Shown in pieces: positions 9,307-17,813 of a stretch of DNA of 64,000 nucleotides (the first letter of the stretch is position 1; each line of letters starts with the position of its first letter). The notes under the pieces were generated by a model, which searched no databases, was not told the DNA's origin, and saw nothing but the letters and a program-made list of their open reading frames with translations. The position numbers were made by a program, and so were the translations under genes. Source of the DNA: Anaerohalosphaera lusitana (GTDB lineage Bacteria; Planctomycetota; Phycisphaerae; Sedimentisphaerales; Anaerohalosphaeraceae); the NCBI RefSeq assembly GCF_002007645.1, contig NZ_CP019791.1, forward strand, positions 930,001 through 994,000, written 5' to 3'.

Positions 9307-11277
9307 ATGAAAGCGATCACAATACGAGAATTGGCGGGGGCTGTTGGTGCGGTTCGTACTGGTTTTGACGAGCATTCGGCTGCCGGGGGGCTTGGGATCG
9401 CCACGTCGCCTTCGGCTCCTCGCGATGACAGGCAGGGGGAGTCAGGAAGGGGCGAAGGGGATGACATACTAGGAAAAGATAAGGAGTCGCTTCGCGACAG
9501 CTTTTCTATGCTGGGTCCGCCTGAGGCGGATGACAAGGGTGTGGATGGTTGTTCTATGCTGGGTCCGCCTGAGGCCGATGGCAAAAAGGGGGATAGTGCG
9601 GAGGGGGAAAAGGAGAAGGGCAATAGAGAGCCGAATTGCGGGGCAGGTGGTGATGCTGTTGCAGGGAGTGCATGCGGCGGCGATTTGTTCTCTGGGCCCC
9701 GGATCAAGTCCGGGGTGACAGCAGGAGGCAGGGATGATATTGGGGGGCGTGGTGATGGTGTTGGGGGCGGGGGTGACAAGGATAGCGGTTTAAAGGAGGA
9801 CGGGCATTCGGGGTCGTCGGGTTTGAGATTGCCACGTCGCTGCGCTCCTCGCAATGACAATGGGGGCTGGGGTGCGGTTGGTGCGGATTCAGTAAGGGAT
9901 AAGGAGTCGCTTCGCGATGCTGATTCATGCTGGATCCCGGATCAAGTCCGGGATGACAATCTGCGCGATCGTGAAATTATTGGCGTTAGTACGGATACTC
10001 GGACGCTTGGTGCTGGGGAGTGTTTTTTTGCGATTCGGGGGGAGAATTTTGACGGGCATGCGTATGTTTCGGCGGCGGTTGAGAAGGGTGCGGCGTGTGT
10101 CGTGGTGGAGGATGGCGCGTGCGTGAGCGGGTGCGGGGTGCCGTGCGTGGTTGTGGAGGACACGGTGCGGGCGCTGGGTGATCTGGCGCGGTGGTATCGT
10201 GAGCAGTTGGGGGCGAAGGTGGTGGCGATCACGGGGTCGGCGGGCAAGACGACGGTACGGCATATTCTGGGGCACGTTCTGTCGCAGCATTTCCGGTGTC
10301 ATCAGGCGAAGAAATCGTTCAACAATCATATCGGGCTGCCTTTGACGCTGCTGGGGGCGGATGAGGACGACGAGATAATCGTGTGCGAGCTTGGGACGAA
10401 CAGTCCGGGGGAGATCGAGTATTTGTCTCGGGTGGCTGGGCCTGACGCGGCGGTGGTGAACAATGTGGGCGAGGCGCACCTGGAGGGGTTCGGGACGGTC
10501 GAGAATATCGCGCAGGAGAAGACGTCGATCCGGGCGGGGCTGAGGGACGGCGGGAAGCTGCTTATCAATGTTGATTGTGCGGTGCTGGTGAGTTATTGCG
10601 ATGAGGCGGGGCTGTCGTACGTGGGATTCGGGACGGGGGCGAGTGCTGATGTTCGGGCGAGCGAGGTGAAGACGACGGGACTGGCGGGGGAGCTGGTGGT
10701 TGATGATATGGTGATATCGGTGCCGTTGGCAGGGGAGGCGAATCTGTATAATGCGCTGGCGGCGTATGCAGTTGCGCGGCAGTTCGGGGTGACGGCGGAT
10801 GAGTTCGCCAAGGCGATGCCGGGGCTGGAGTCGCCGGAGATGCGGCTGGATTTGCAATACGCGGGGCGGGTTACTATAATCAACGACTGTTACAATGCGA
10901 ATCCGGCGTCGATGCGGAACGCGGTTGAGACGCTGGGGCACCTGGTGCGGGGGCATGACGGACGCGCGGTGTTTATCTGCGGGCACATGGCTGAGCTTGG
11001 GGCGGATGCGGACCGGCTGCATGCCGAGCTCGGTGGGACGATCGGTGCGGCGGAGCTGGATCTGCTGGTCGGGGTGGGGGCGCATGCGGATGTGACGGTT
11101 GAAGCGGCGGCTCGGGCATCGGAAAACGGGCTGAAAACGCGGATTTTCCCGGACGTTGAGGTACTTTGTAATAATCTGCAACAAATCGTTCGGCCTGACG
11201 ATATAATACTCGTGAAAGGTTCGCGGGCGGCGGGGCTCGAAAGGGCAATCGACGAGCTGGTGGGCCTTTTCGGGTGA
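9307..11277 (+). CDS. murF: MurF (UDP-MurNAc-tripeptide-D-Ala-D-Ala ligase) with a 200-residue repeat-derived insert
   Basis: Adds D-Ala-D-Ala to the UDP-MurNAc-tripeptide. Residues 1-20 (MKAITIRELAGAVGAVRTG) and 223-656 (from EIIGVSTDTRTL) form a normal MurF of about 454 residues. They include the ATP loop TGSAGKTT at 309-316, the ELGTNSPGEI region and NDCYNANPASM. Between them, about residues 21-222 (9367-9966) are low-complexity Gly/Asp/Arg-rich sequence built from dispersed palindromic repeats, with no stop codon in 600 nt. The insert falls in the substrate-binding N-terminal domain, presumably a surface loop. The start is 2 bp after the sulfatase stop, and mraY follows after 39 bp. Confidence 0.93.
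   Translation: MKAITIRELAGAVGAVRTGFDEHSAAGGLGIATSPSAPRDDRQGESGRGEGDDILGKDKESLRDSFSMLGPPEADDKGVDGCSMLGPPEADGKKGDSAEGEKEKGNREPNCGAGGDAVAGSACGGDLFSGPRIKSGVTAGGRDDIGGRGDGVGGGGDKDSGLKEDGHSGSSGLRLPRRCAPRNDNGGWGAVGADSVRDKESLRDADSCWIPDQVRDDNLRDREIIGVSTDTRTLGAGECFFAIRGENFDGHAYVSAAVEKGAACVVVEDGACVSGCGVPCVVVEDTVRALGDLARWYREQLGAKVVAITGSAGKTTVRHILGHVLSQHFRCHQAKKSFNNHIGLPLTLLGADEDDEIIVCELGTNSPGEIEYLSRVAGPDAAVVNNVGEAHLEGFGTVENIAQEKTSIRAGLRDGGKLLINVDCAVLVSYCDEAGLSYVGFGTGASADVRASEVKTTGLAGELVVDDMVISVPLAGEANLYNALAAYAVARQFGVTADEFAKAMPGLESPEMRLDLQYAGRVTIINDCYNANPASMRNAVETLGHLVRGHDGRAVFICGHMAELGADADRLHAELGGTIGAAELDLLVGVGAHADVTVEAAARASENGLKTRIFPDVEVLCNNLQQIVRPDDIILVKGSRAAGLERAIDELVGLFG
9391..9430 (+). repeat. Palindromic repeat, unit A, in murF
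   Basis: This unit contains GCCACGTCGCC...CTCCTCGCGATGACA and is read in murF as GIATSPSAPRDD. A second copy lies at 9821-9859 (read LRLPRRCAPRND). It belongs to the widespread class of bacterial dispersed repeats that give the spurious peptide SLRGAQRRGN on the opposite strand. Confidence 0.75.
9483..9535 (+). repeat. Palindromic repeat, unit B, in murF
   Basis: This 53-bp unit starts GGAGTCGCTTCGCGAC and ends GAGGCGGATGACA. It matches 18152-18204 at 47 of 53 positions by eye. Partial copies lie at 9554-9582 (read SMLGPPEADGK) and 9903-9917. It holds two short inverted repeats (GTCGCTTCGCGAC and GGTCCGCC...GGCGGA). Confidence 0.75.
9691..9720 (+). repeat. Palindromic repeat, unit C, in murF
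   Basis: The unit has the core CCCCGGATCAAGTCCGGGG, an inverted repeat, followed by TGACA. A second copy in murF lies at 9928-9958 (CCCGGATCAAGTCCGGG, read WIPDQVRDD), and a diverged one at 18044-18074. Confidence 0.75.
9821..9859 (+). repeat. Palindromic repeat, unit A copy 2, in murF
   Basis: Second copy of the 9391-9430 unit (GATTGCCACGTCGC...CTCCTCGCAATGACA), again read through in the murF frame. Confidence 0.75.
9903..9958 (+). repeat. Composite of unit B start and unit C, in murF
   Basis: GGAGTCGCTTCGCGA, the start of unit B, runs into a complete unit C with the perfect inverted repeat CCCGGA / TCCGGG. The composite suggests units inserted into one another or recombined. Confidence 0.65.
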
Positions 11278-11316
11278 GCGACATAAATGGATTCAGAATA
11301 GCTTTGCAAAGTTAAA

Positions 11317-12459
11317 TTGATATATCACTTTTTACACACATTCAGAGAGTTCTTTACCGGTACGCTTGGCTTTTATGCCTATGAAGAGGTCATGTTCCGG
11401 GCGATACTGGCGGCGATAACGTCGGCTACGATCGCGCTGATCACGGGGCCGAAGATCATCCGGTGGCTGATGAAGAAGAAGATCGGCGATCATCCGGAGT
11501 TCAATCATACCGACCTGAACGATCTGATGAAGGAGCGGGCGAATACGCCGACGATGGGCGGGCTGATCATTCTGCTGGCGATGATGGTTTCGACTTTTCT
11601 GTGGGCGAAGCTGGACAATCCGTTCATTCACAAGGCGATATTTATCGTTATATGGTTCGGGGCGATCGGGGCGGTGGATGACTGGCTGAAGCTGACGAGC
11701 AAGATAAAGAACCGTTCGCGGGACGGGCTGAAGGCCTGGGAGAAGCTGGTGTTCCAGTTCGGCGGGGCGGTGCTGATCGCTCATTTTCTGTATGCGGATT
11801 TTGCGAATGTGCCGGACGCGCGGATGCTGTGGCTGCCTTTTTACAAGCACGGGATACCGCTAGCGGGGTGGGCGTTCGCGATTATTGCGGTGCTGTATAT
11901 TTCGGCGACTTCGAATGCGGTGAACCTGACGGACGGGATGGACGGGCTGGCGCCGGGGTGTATCGGGATAGTTTCGGCGACGCTGATCATTCTGTGCTAT
12001 GTGTCGTCGGAGTCGATGTCGCCTCACGGGGAGTCGCAGACGTGGGCGTCGTATCTATTGCTGCCGCACATTCCGCAGGCGGGTGAGCTATGCATTTTTT
12101 ACGCGTCGATCATGGGGGCGATATTGGGGTTTTTGTGGTACAATTCGCATCCGGCGCAGGTTTTTATGGGGGATATCGGTTCGCTGCCTTTGGGTGCGGC
12201 TATGGGGTACGGAGCGGTGGTTGCCAGGCACGAGATATTGCTGCTGCTGATCGGGGGTGTGTTCGTGATGGAGATGCTTTCGGTCATTATGCAGGTGGGG
12301 TATTACAAGTATTCGGGGGGCAAACGCATTTTCCGGTGTGCGCCGATACACCATCACTTTCATCTCAAGGGCTGGTCCGAGCCGCAGGTGGTTTCGCGGT
12401 TCTGGCTGCTGGCGATTTTCTTCGCGACGATCGCACTGGCAACGCTGAAGCTGCGGTAG
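11317..12459 (+). CDS. mraY: Phospho-MurNAc-pentapeptide transferase MraY
   Basis: An integral membrane enzyme that transfers phospho-MurNAc-pentapeptide to undecaprenyl phosphate, making lipid I. The 380 residues contain the family signatures TPTMGGLIIL, DDWLKL, NAVNLTDGMDGLA, MGDIGSLPLGA and the C-terminal CAPIHHHFHLKGW. About ten hydrophobic helices are visible. No ATG fits the conserved N-terminus; TTG 11317 gives MIYHFLHTF, which matches the family start. The last 93 bp of coding sequence and 47 bp beyond are repeated at 15179-15318. The murD, ftsW, murG and murC genes that usually follow are absent. Confidence 0.97.
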   Translation: MIYHFLHTFREFFTGTLGFYAYEEVMFRAILAAITSATIALITGPKIIRWLMKKKIGDHPEFNHTDLNDLMKERANTPTMGGLIILLAMMVSTFLWAKLDNPFIHKAIFIVIWFGAIGAVDDWLKLTSKIKNRSRDGLKAWEKLVFQFGGAVLIAHFLYADFANVPDARMLWLPFYKHGIPLAGWAFAIIAVLYISATSNAVNLTDGMDGLAPGCIGIVSATLIILCYVSSESMSPHGESQTWASYLLLPHIPQAGELCIFYASIMGAILGFLWYNSHPAQVFMGDIGSLPLGAAMGYGAVVARHEILLLLIGGVFVMEMLSVIMQVGYYKYSGGKRIFRCAPIHHHFHLKGWSEPQVVSRFWLLAIFFATIALATLKLR

Positions 12460-12506
12460 GGCGTGCGGGGCAGTCGCTAAAGGGGAGTCAGTTTTGCTTC
12501 CATTGT
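12367..12506 (+). repeat. Direct repeat, copy 1 (3' end of mraY)
   Basis: This 140-bp stretch, the mraY 3' end plus 47 bp, recurs at 15179-15318 with 4 mismatches counted by eye. The two mismatches inside the coding part are both synonymous. Confidence 0.9.
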
Positions 12507-12537
12507 TTATGAATCATTCGATTGTCCGGATGATCTA

Positions 12538-13711
12538 GTGCCGTTTCAATTATCTAAGTTTAACTTTTGCTGATTTTTTTTATTGCGATATGCTACGTAT
12601 CTATTCAGAGCGATTTTAAGCTCATTGTGGTTTTGATAATTAGTTCCGCGTATGACGAATTCCTTAACATGGGTAAACTGACATTCGATAGGATTTAGCC
12701 ATGATGCGTTGGTCGGCGTCCAGATCAGATGAATATTGTTCTCGCGACAGTACCGCAGAACCTTGTCCTTGCGGTGCGGCGAGAAATTGTCCAGTATCAG
12801 ATGGATCCGCTGGTTCGCAGGATACTTTTTCCTGGTCAGTTTCAAAACTTCCAAGAACTCCTGATGCCGCTTGCGTGGCCGAACATATCCCCAGAGCTTT
12901 TTCTGATGGACATCGTAAAACGCCAGCCAGTGCTGAACGCCGTGTTTGCGGGTATAGGTCGCAGGCAGCCTCTTGGGATGGTCGGTATGACAGTAATTCC
13001 GGCCTGGCTGAGGACGAATCTCCAGCGGTCCGAACTCGTCGAATGATATGGTCGGCCCGTTTGAGGCCGGCTGGTTCACATATCTGCGAATTAGTTTTTT
13101 TTAGACTTGAGATTGGGGTCGTTGCACTCTTTCCACGTCTTTGTCCGCCGGAGCTTGACCTTCTTTTCACGCAGGATGGTCCTGAGTGTTTCAATGCTGA
13201 TCGTAGGAACGATCTTTTCCTGGACAAGATATTCACGCAGTTTTTCCAGGGACCACCGCTTAAAAGGGCAGTCCAGAAGATCGGGCGGACATTTTGCAGT
13301 CTCGGCAATAATGGCCTTGTCGTCCTCGGTAAACTCCGGCGGTCTTCCCGGCCGGGGCTTGGGCTCCAACGCCTTAAGGCCGCGTTGGTTAAAGTCTTTG
13401 ATGATGGCCCTGACATGGTGCGGCGAATAGTGAACCAGCTCGGCGATAGCAGGAACTTTATAGCCCTGGTTAGAGGCAAGAATGACTTGGCCGCGACGAA
13501 TCTTGATTCGGCTTTTGCTGCTGCGGAGTATCCGCTGAATTTGCTGGCCTTCACTGGTACTGAGGTCTCTGGCGTACAGACACATAAGAAATCCCTTTCT
13601 CTGCTTGTAAGCGTGAAATTATTTCTTCGTGTCATTCTATATAATACCAGATTATGCATGGCGCAAGTCTTAAATCATGGAAAAGTTAAAATTATATTTT
13701 TGAAACGGCAC
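12538..13711 (-). mobile_element. IS630-family insertion sequence, complete
   Basis: A 1174-bp element bounded by TA at 12536-12537 and 13712-13713, the dinucleotide target duplication typical of IS630/Tc1-mariner elements. The ends are imperfect inverted repeats of about 33 bp that both begin GTGCCGTTTCAA and share TTTAACTTTT further in. It carries one transposase gene in two frames. It sits 31 bp beyond the first mraY-tail repeat, inside the segment bounded by the two repeats. Confidence 0.93.
12546..13585 (-). CDS. IS630-family transposase made by -1 frameshift (ORF A + ORF B)
   Basis: ORF A (13585-13091, 164 aa) holds the N-terminal helix-turn-helix DNA-binding region (IAELVHYSPHHVRAII...GRPPEFTEDD). 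ORF B (12546 to about 13094) holds the DDE catalytic core: Asp in ISFDEFGPL, Asp in LILDNFSPHR, Glu in NPIECQFTHVKEF. ORF A ends at a run of eight A followed by CTAA. The heptamer A-AAA-AAC at 13100-13094 is a classic -1 slippery site. Slipping there gives ...KKN-LIRRYVNQPASNG and a single 346-residue transposase of normal family length. ORF B also has an in-frame GTG at 13079, but that would split the domain. Confidence 0.88.
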
Positions 13712-13778
13712 TAGTTAGCAGACCACCTGAATCAACAACTGCTGTCCTGTTTAAATTGGTCAGCCTAAGTTATAAGAC

Positions 13779-15053
13779 TCAATCCGCATTAAGCGATCTA
13801 TATACCGAATCGAGAGCTCTTCTGAGAATCCAAGCTTTTTCTCGGGGGCTCTCTTCTTCACGGGTTTCACGAAGAGCGTTCCGTAATGTTTCTCGCTCTG
13901 CTTCTCTGAGACCGTTCTCATTGGATTTCAGCAAAGATTCAACCGTAACTTCGTAAATTGCAGCGCATGCAGAAAACTGGCCTGCATTAAACACAGGTAC
14001 TCCTCTACTTATGGCAAGTTCGATGACAGATTTTGCATCTTGCCGGGGTGTTTTTTTCCCGGTCGCAGGGAGCAATACACTGTCGATCACATGAATCACA
14101 CCATTGGATGCAGGAATGTCAGGGGTGATTACTTTGGCATTATTTACTGTGAATGATCCACTCGTTTTGATTGCTAGCGTTTGCCCCTGGATAGTTTCTG
14201 AATCCTGAGAAGCCAATAATATCTTTGAGGGCAACACGTGATAGGTTAGTATCGCGGTCAGCTTGTCACGGTTTTCCTCTTTTAATAACTCGTCAACAGT
14301 GCCCTTCGGTAACTTTGCAAACGCCTTGTCGGTAGGTGCGAAGACTGTAAACGGTCCATCGCCCTTGAGTGTTTCTACCAGACCAGCGGCCTTGAGAGCG
14401 GCTACGAGTGTCTCGAACTGGCCTGCAGCTACAGCGGTTTCAACAATATCTTTATCATTCTTTGCTGCCGCATCAGTTTTGATGGCTCTGATTGAGGCAA
14501 CTTCCAAACGGAAGGGACCTGCTTTTTTATCAGACAATGTAAATCCAACACTTTGAATGTCACCAGCTTTGGGGGGTGCAACTCCGGAAACCCGTCGACC
14601 AAAAGTAGTATACTCAAATGAATCGATCGGGAAGCGGACTTCCTTCCATGTGTCTTTTTGAGTTTTGAGGGTTGCACGATATGATGTGGCCGAATTGCGG
14701 GAAGACGGCCGGATGTCGAAGTAATATGGTCTTCCATCACCTCTAACACGAAGTGCAAAAGCTTCATATGCTTCAAGGTTAAGGTCAGTTGGCTTTGATC
14801 GAATGGATGCAAATCCGCCTTGATTTTCAAGCGACAAATTCCCGGAGAATACCAGTGTATTGTCTTCACTTACACGAGCTCGGCCTTCGGATATTCCACC
14901 CATAACTGTGTCGTTAACCGAAAGCCATTTTGATTCTGCTGATTCACCTGTAAAGTCGAACAAGGTCTTTTGTGATGACTCAGCGGCGATCCCCGTGGAT
15001 AAGGAGAACAATGTTATTAGCAAAATTACTGCGTTTGTTCTAAGATGTCTCAT
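13779..15053 (-). CDS. Exported CIA30-fasciclin fusion protein
   Basis: A 424-residue protein with a signal peptide ([20 protein letters not shown]). A CIA30-like beta-sandwich covers about 28-185 ([33 protein letters not shown]). A FAS1/fasciclin domain covers about 195-330 ([40 protein letters not shown]), and a charged helical tail ends it. CIA30 domains resemble carbohydrate-binding jelly rolls and FAS1 domains mediate adhesion, so an envelope or matrix role is likely. ATG 15053 is preferred over 15059 because AAGGA lies 7 nt upstream. The gene lies between the IS and the second mraY-tail repeat, so it probably arrived with that segment. Confidence 0.85.
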   Translation of the reverse strand: MRHLRTNAVILLITLFSLSTGIAAESSQKTLFDFTGESAESKWLSVNDTVMGGISEGRARVSEDNTLVFSGNLSLENQGGFASIRSKPTDLNLEAYEAFALRVRGDGRPYYFDIRPSSRNSATSYRATLKTQKDTWKEVRFPIDSFEYTTFGRRVSGVAPPKAGDIQSVGFTLSDKKAGPFRLEVASIRAIKTDAAAKNDKDIVETAVAAGQFETLVAALKAAGLVETLKGDGPFTVFAPTDKAFAKLPKGTVDELLKEENRDKLTAILTYHVLPSKILLASQDSETIQGQTLAIKTSGSFTVNNAKVITPDIPASNGVIHVIDSVLLPATGKKTPRQDAKSVIELAISRGVPVFNAGQFSACAAIYEVTVESLLKSNENGLREAERETLRNALRETREEESPREKAWILRRALDSVYRSLNAD

Positions 15054-15153
15054 TGTCATGTCCTTCCAAGAAGCTGTTTAAAATTTGCATTATTGTTGGC
15101 TGTGTTTTTACTTATACGGTGTCGGAATTTTGGTGTTCAGCCTAATCCTCATT

Positions 15154-15318
15154 TGCCGATTCATCATCAATTCATCTGAAGGGCTGGTCCGAGCCGCAGG
15201 TGGTTTCGCGGTTCTGGCTGCTGGCGATTTTCTTCGCGACGATCGCTCTGGCGACGCTGAAGCTGCGGTAGGGCGTGCGGGGCAGTAGCTAAAGGGGAGT
15301 CAGTTTTGCTTGCATTGT
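15154..15318 (+). pseudogene. Orphan copy of the mraY 3' end
   Basis: 15179-15318 matches 12367-12506 at 136 of 140 positions. A weaker match continues upstream to about 15154 with an indel, so it cannot encode the MraY HHHFHLKGW region intact. It has no MraY N-terminus and no start codon. It is best seen as the scar of a duplication or of a recombination that imported 12507-15153. Confidence 0.85.
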
Positions 15319-15364
15319 ATGCGGGATAATGCTATTGTGGCGGTGGTTTATTCAGGAGATCGCC

Positions 15365-16735
15365 ATGCGTAAAGTAATTATCATACTGACACTCATTTCT
15401 ACTTCATATCTTTTTGCTGGAGAGCAGACGGCAAAAGAGATCGCGGAAGCTGCCAGAGATGGAAGTTCCGAATCGCTTGCCCAATTGGAAGAAATGGCAG
15501 ATGGTGGCAATGCCGATGCGCAGTATGAGCTGGGCAGGATGTATCATGATGGTGCTGGTGTTCGGCTGGATAATGGGCTGGCTAAGAAATGGTTCGAACG
15601 ATCGGTTGCGAGGGGGAATCCTAAAGCCTTATACAAGCTGGCTGTTATGTATAAGTACGGGAGAGGGACTGTTAGAGACTTGGATAAAGCTCAGGAATAT
15701 TTTAAAAAGGCTTTCGCTGGCATAGAGGAACCTGCAAATCAAGGTGACGCAGAAGCGCAATACCTTTTTGGCAATATGTATTATCATGGGAATGGTACGG
15801 CAGTTGATAATAGGAAGGCTTATGACTGGTTTTCTAGAGCTGCAAAGGTTGGTAATTATACGGCTCAATACGCCCTAGGTTATATGTATCTGTATGGTGA
15901 AGGTGTTCAACAGGATGACATTAAATCCACGAAATGGTTTTCTAAAGCGTTGCCTGCTCTCAGAAAAGCTGCTGAACATGGAGATATCTACGCTCAACTA
16001 GATTTAGGCAATATGCTCTATAGTGGTTACGGTGTACCTGAAGATGAGACTAGAGCAGCCGAATGGTATTCCAAAGCTGCTGAACGAGGATTTGCTGATG
16101 CACAGTACGAATTAGCAGTTATGTATGGGGCAGGGAGGGGTGTCAAGGCGGACCAATGTAAGGAAGATGAACTGCTTGAGAAGGCCGCTGAACAAGGGCA
16201 CTTAAAGGCTCAACTTAGGCTGGCGAAAATATGTGACTGGCGGCGTCAGTACGAGCAGGCATTCAAGTGGTATCGGCGGGCGGCTGAGCAAGTACATAGC
16301 GGAGCAATGTATGAGTTAGCTTCAATGTATGATGCGGGTCGTGGAGTTGAGCAGAGTAAAGAAAAAGCGGCTGAGTGGTGCGAGCGGGCAGCGGAACATG
16401 GGTATATTCAGGCGCAATCCGATATGGGCTATCTGTATGAGCATGGTGAGGGTGTTGAGCAGGATTATTCGAAAGCTTTTGAGTGGTATTGCAAAGCGTC
16501 TGAGCGAGGTTACCCAATTGCTCAGCTTCGCTTGAGTTATTTATACAGTAAAGGGCTGGGAGTGTCAGTTGGTCGGGTTAAGGCTTATAAGTGGTGTGTG
16601 CTATCTGGCCGAGATGCTTCTATTCTCGACGATGCCAGAAAACAAAAGGAATTGCTCGAAAAGACCATGAGCGAAGATGAGATCAAGGAAGCGATGAATT
16701 TAGCAGAGCAATGGTATAGGGATTACGAGCGATAA
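15365..16735 (+). CDS. Exported Sel1-repeat protein
   Basis: A 456-residue protein with a signal peptide (MRKVIIILTLISTSYLFAGE) and about ten Sel1-like (TPR-type) helical repeats, for example ADAQYELGRMYHDGAGV, AQYLFGNMYYHGNGT and AQSDMGYLYEHGEGVEQDY. Sel1 proteins are scaffolds for protein-protein contacts; the partner is unknown. The extracellular or periplasmic site is inferred from the signal peptide. ATG 15365 has AGGAG upstream and starts the signal peptide; an in-frame ATG at 15329 adds 12 residues without a better ribosome site. The gene is A+T richer than neighbouring housekeeping genes. Confidence 0.88.
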   Translation: MRKVIIILTLISTSYLFAGEQTAKEIAEAARDGSSESLAQLEEMADGGNADAQYELGRMYHDGAGVRLDNGLAKKWFERSVARGNPKALYKLAVMYKYGRGTVRDLDKAQEYFKKAFAGIEEPANQGDAEAQYLFGNMYYHGNGTAVDNRKAYDWFSRAAKVGNYTAQYALGYMYLYGEGVQQDDIKSTKWFSKALPALRKAAEHGDIYAQLDLGNMLYSGYGVPEDETRAAEWYSKAAERGFADAQYELAVMYGAGRGVKADQCKEDELLEKAAEQGHLKAQLRLAKICDWRRQYEQAFKWYRRAAEQVHSGAMYELASMYDAGRGVEQSKEKAAEWCERAAEHGYIQAQSDMGYLYEHGEGVEQDYSKAFEWYCKASERGYPIAQLRLSYLYSKGLGVSVGRVKAYKWCVLSGRDASILDDARKQKELLEKTMSEDEIKEAMNLAEQWYRDYER

Positions 16736-16756
16736 TAAATTCTGTTGGAGTTGGAC

Positions 16757-16936
16757 ATGCGGAGACCGGATAAGTTCAGGCGAGGGGTGATGTTGGTATG
16801 GTTTGGCGTACTGGCGTGGATATGGCTTAGCCTTGGAGACGGTCAGGTTCTTTACACAGGTCTGCTGGCTACTTTGCTTGTGTATCCGGGGGTGGTGCTG
16901 ATCGGGGATGCGTTTTGGCCGCCGGATGAGGAATAG
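16757..16936 (+). CDS. Small two-helix membrane protein
   Basis: A 59-residue protein with two hydrophobic helices (GVMLVWFGVLAWIWLSL and TGLLATLLVYPGVVLIG) and an acidic tail ending FWPPDEE. ATG 16757 has GGAG 6 nt upstream. It starts 21 bp after the Sel1 gene and may be co-transcribed with it. I do not recognise the family. Confidence 0.6.
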   Translation: MRRPDKFRRGVMLVWFGVLAWIWLSLGDGQVLYTGLLATLLVYPGVVLIGDAFWPPDEE

Positions 16937-16958
16937 TGTTTGTGAGCCTGAGCGGATG

Positions 16959-17813
16959 TTACAGTTCGAACTGGTAGCTTAGGGTTTTGTAGATCAGTTT
17001 GGCGGCCAGGTAGTTGGGGGCCTTGTTTTGGGGGTTGGGGCAGAGTTCTGCTATGTCGAAGCCTACGATGTTTTTTGTTTCGGCGACTTTTCGCAGGAAT
17101 CGGAGGACCTCGTACCAGGTCATTCCGCCGGGCTCGGGGGTGCCGGTGGAGGGCATGATGGAGGAGTCGAAGACGTCGAGGTCGATGGTTATGTAGACCT
17201 GGTCGGTGAGTATGTCGACGGCGTCGTTGGCCCATTCGCGGCGGTTGTATATTTCTTCGGCGAAGAAGACGCGGTCGGGGTCCATGAGCTGTTTTTCGGA
17301 GGCGTCCATGGAACGAATGCCGACCTGGACGCAGGGGGCGATCTCGGAGGCGCGGGCCATTACGCAGGCGTGGTTGTGTTTTGAGCCTTCGTATTCGTCG
17401 CGGAGGTCGGCGTGGGCGTCGAGTTGGAGGACGCTGAGGTTTTCGTATTTTTCTGCGTGGGCCTGGATGGCGCCGACGGAGACGGAGTGTTCGCCGCCGA
17501 TGACGACGGTGTGTTTGTTGTCGGCGAGCCAGAAGGCGGTTCGGTCGCGGACCTGCTGGACCATGCGGAAGGGATCGGGATCGCATTGGATGGGGTTGTC
17601 GGTCCAGATGCCGCGTTTGTAGACTTCGGAATCGGTTTCGATATCGTAGCGTTCGAGCTGGTAGGCGGCGTCGATGATGGCAGCGGGGCCCTTGTCTGCA
17701 CCCTTTTGCCAGGTGCTGGTCTCGTCGTAGGGGACGGGGATGAGGACGATCGATGAGCCGTTTGGCTCGCTGTTGTTGTCGTGCCAGTCGCCGAACTGCT
17801 TACGGTCAGTCAT
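16959..17813 (-). CDS. speB: Agmatinase / arginase-family ureohydrolase
   Basis: Probably hydrolyses agmatine to putrescine and urea in the cytoplasm. The 284 residues show the dimanganese site of the family: GGEHS, DAHADLRD and DLDVFDSSIMPSTGTPEPGG. The C-terminal DIAELCP and length match bacterial agmatinases. Substrate choice cannot be read with certainty, but the pyruvoyl arginine decarboxylase at 37920 would supply agmatine, which supports agmatinase over arginase. The gene converges on the small membrane protein at 16757. Repeats lie upstream. Confidence 0.88.
   Translation of the reverse strand: MTDRKQFGDWHDNNSEPNGSSIVLIPVPYDETSTWQKGADKGPAAIIDAAYQLERYDIETDSEVYKRGIWTDNPIQCDPDPFRMVQQVRDRTAFWLADNKHTVVIGGEHSVSVGAIQAHAEKYENLSVLQLDAHADLRDEYEGSKHNHACVMARASEIAPCVQVGIRSMDASEKQLMDPDRVFFAEEIYNRREWANDAVDILTDQVYITIDLDVFDSSIMPSTGTPEPGGMTWYEVLRFLRKVAETKNIVGFDIAELCPNPQNKAPNYLAAKLIYKTLSYQFEL

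Noticed and set aside
9213-9860. Minus-strand frame beginning MSLRGAQRRGN
   Set aside because: This peptide is the well-known spurious translation of dispersed palindromic repeats, not a protein.
9367-9966. CRISPR-like array in murF or at 17.9-18.2 kb
   Set aside because: Repeats are of several kinds, unevenly spaced and palindromic, with no uniform spacers and no cas genes.
13079-13081. GTG as an independent start for the transposase catalytic half
   Set aside because: It lacks a ribosome site and would leave out the DNA-binding domain; the slippery heptamer explains the frame change better.
12701-13714. Plus-strand open frame across the IS630 element
   Set aside because: It runs antisense to the transposase through both terminal repeats and has no domain.
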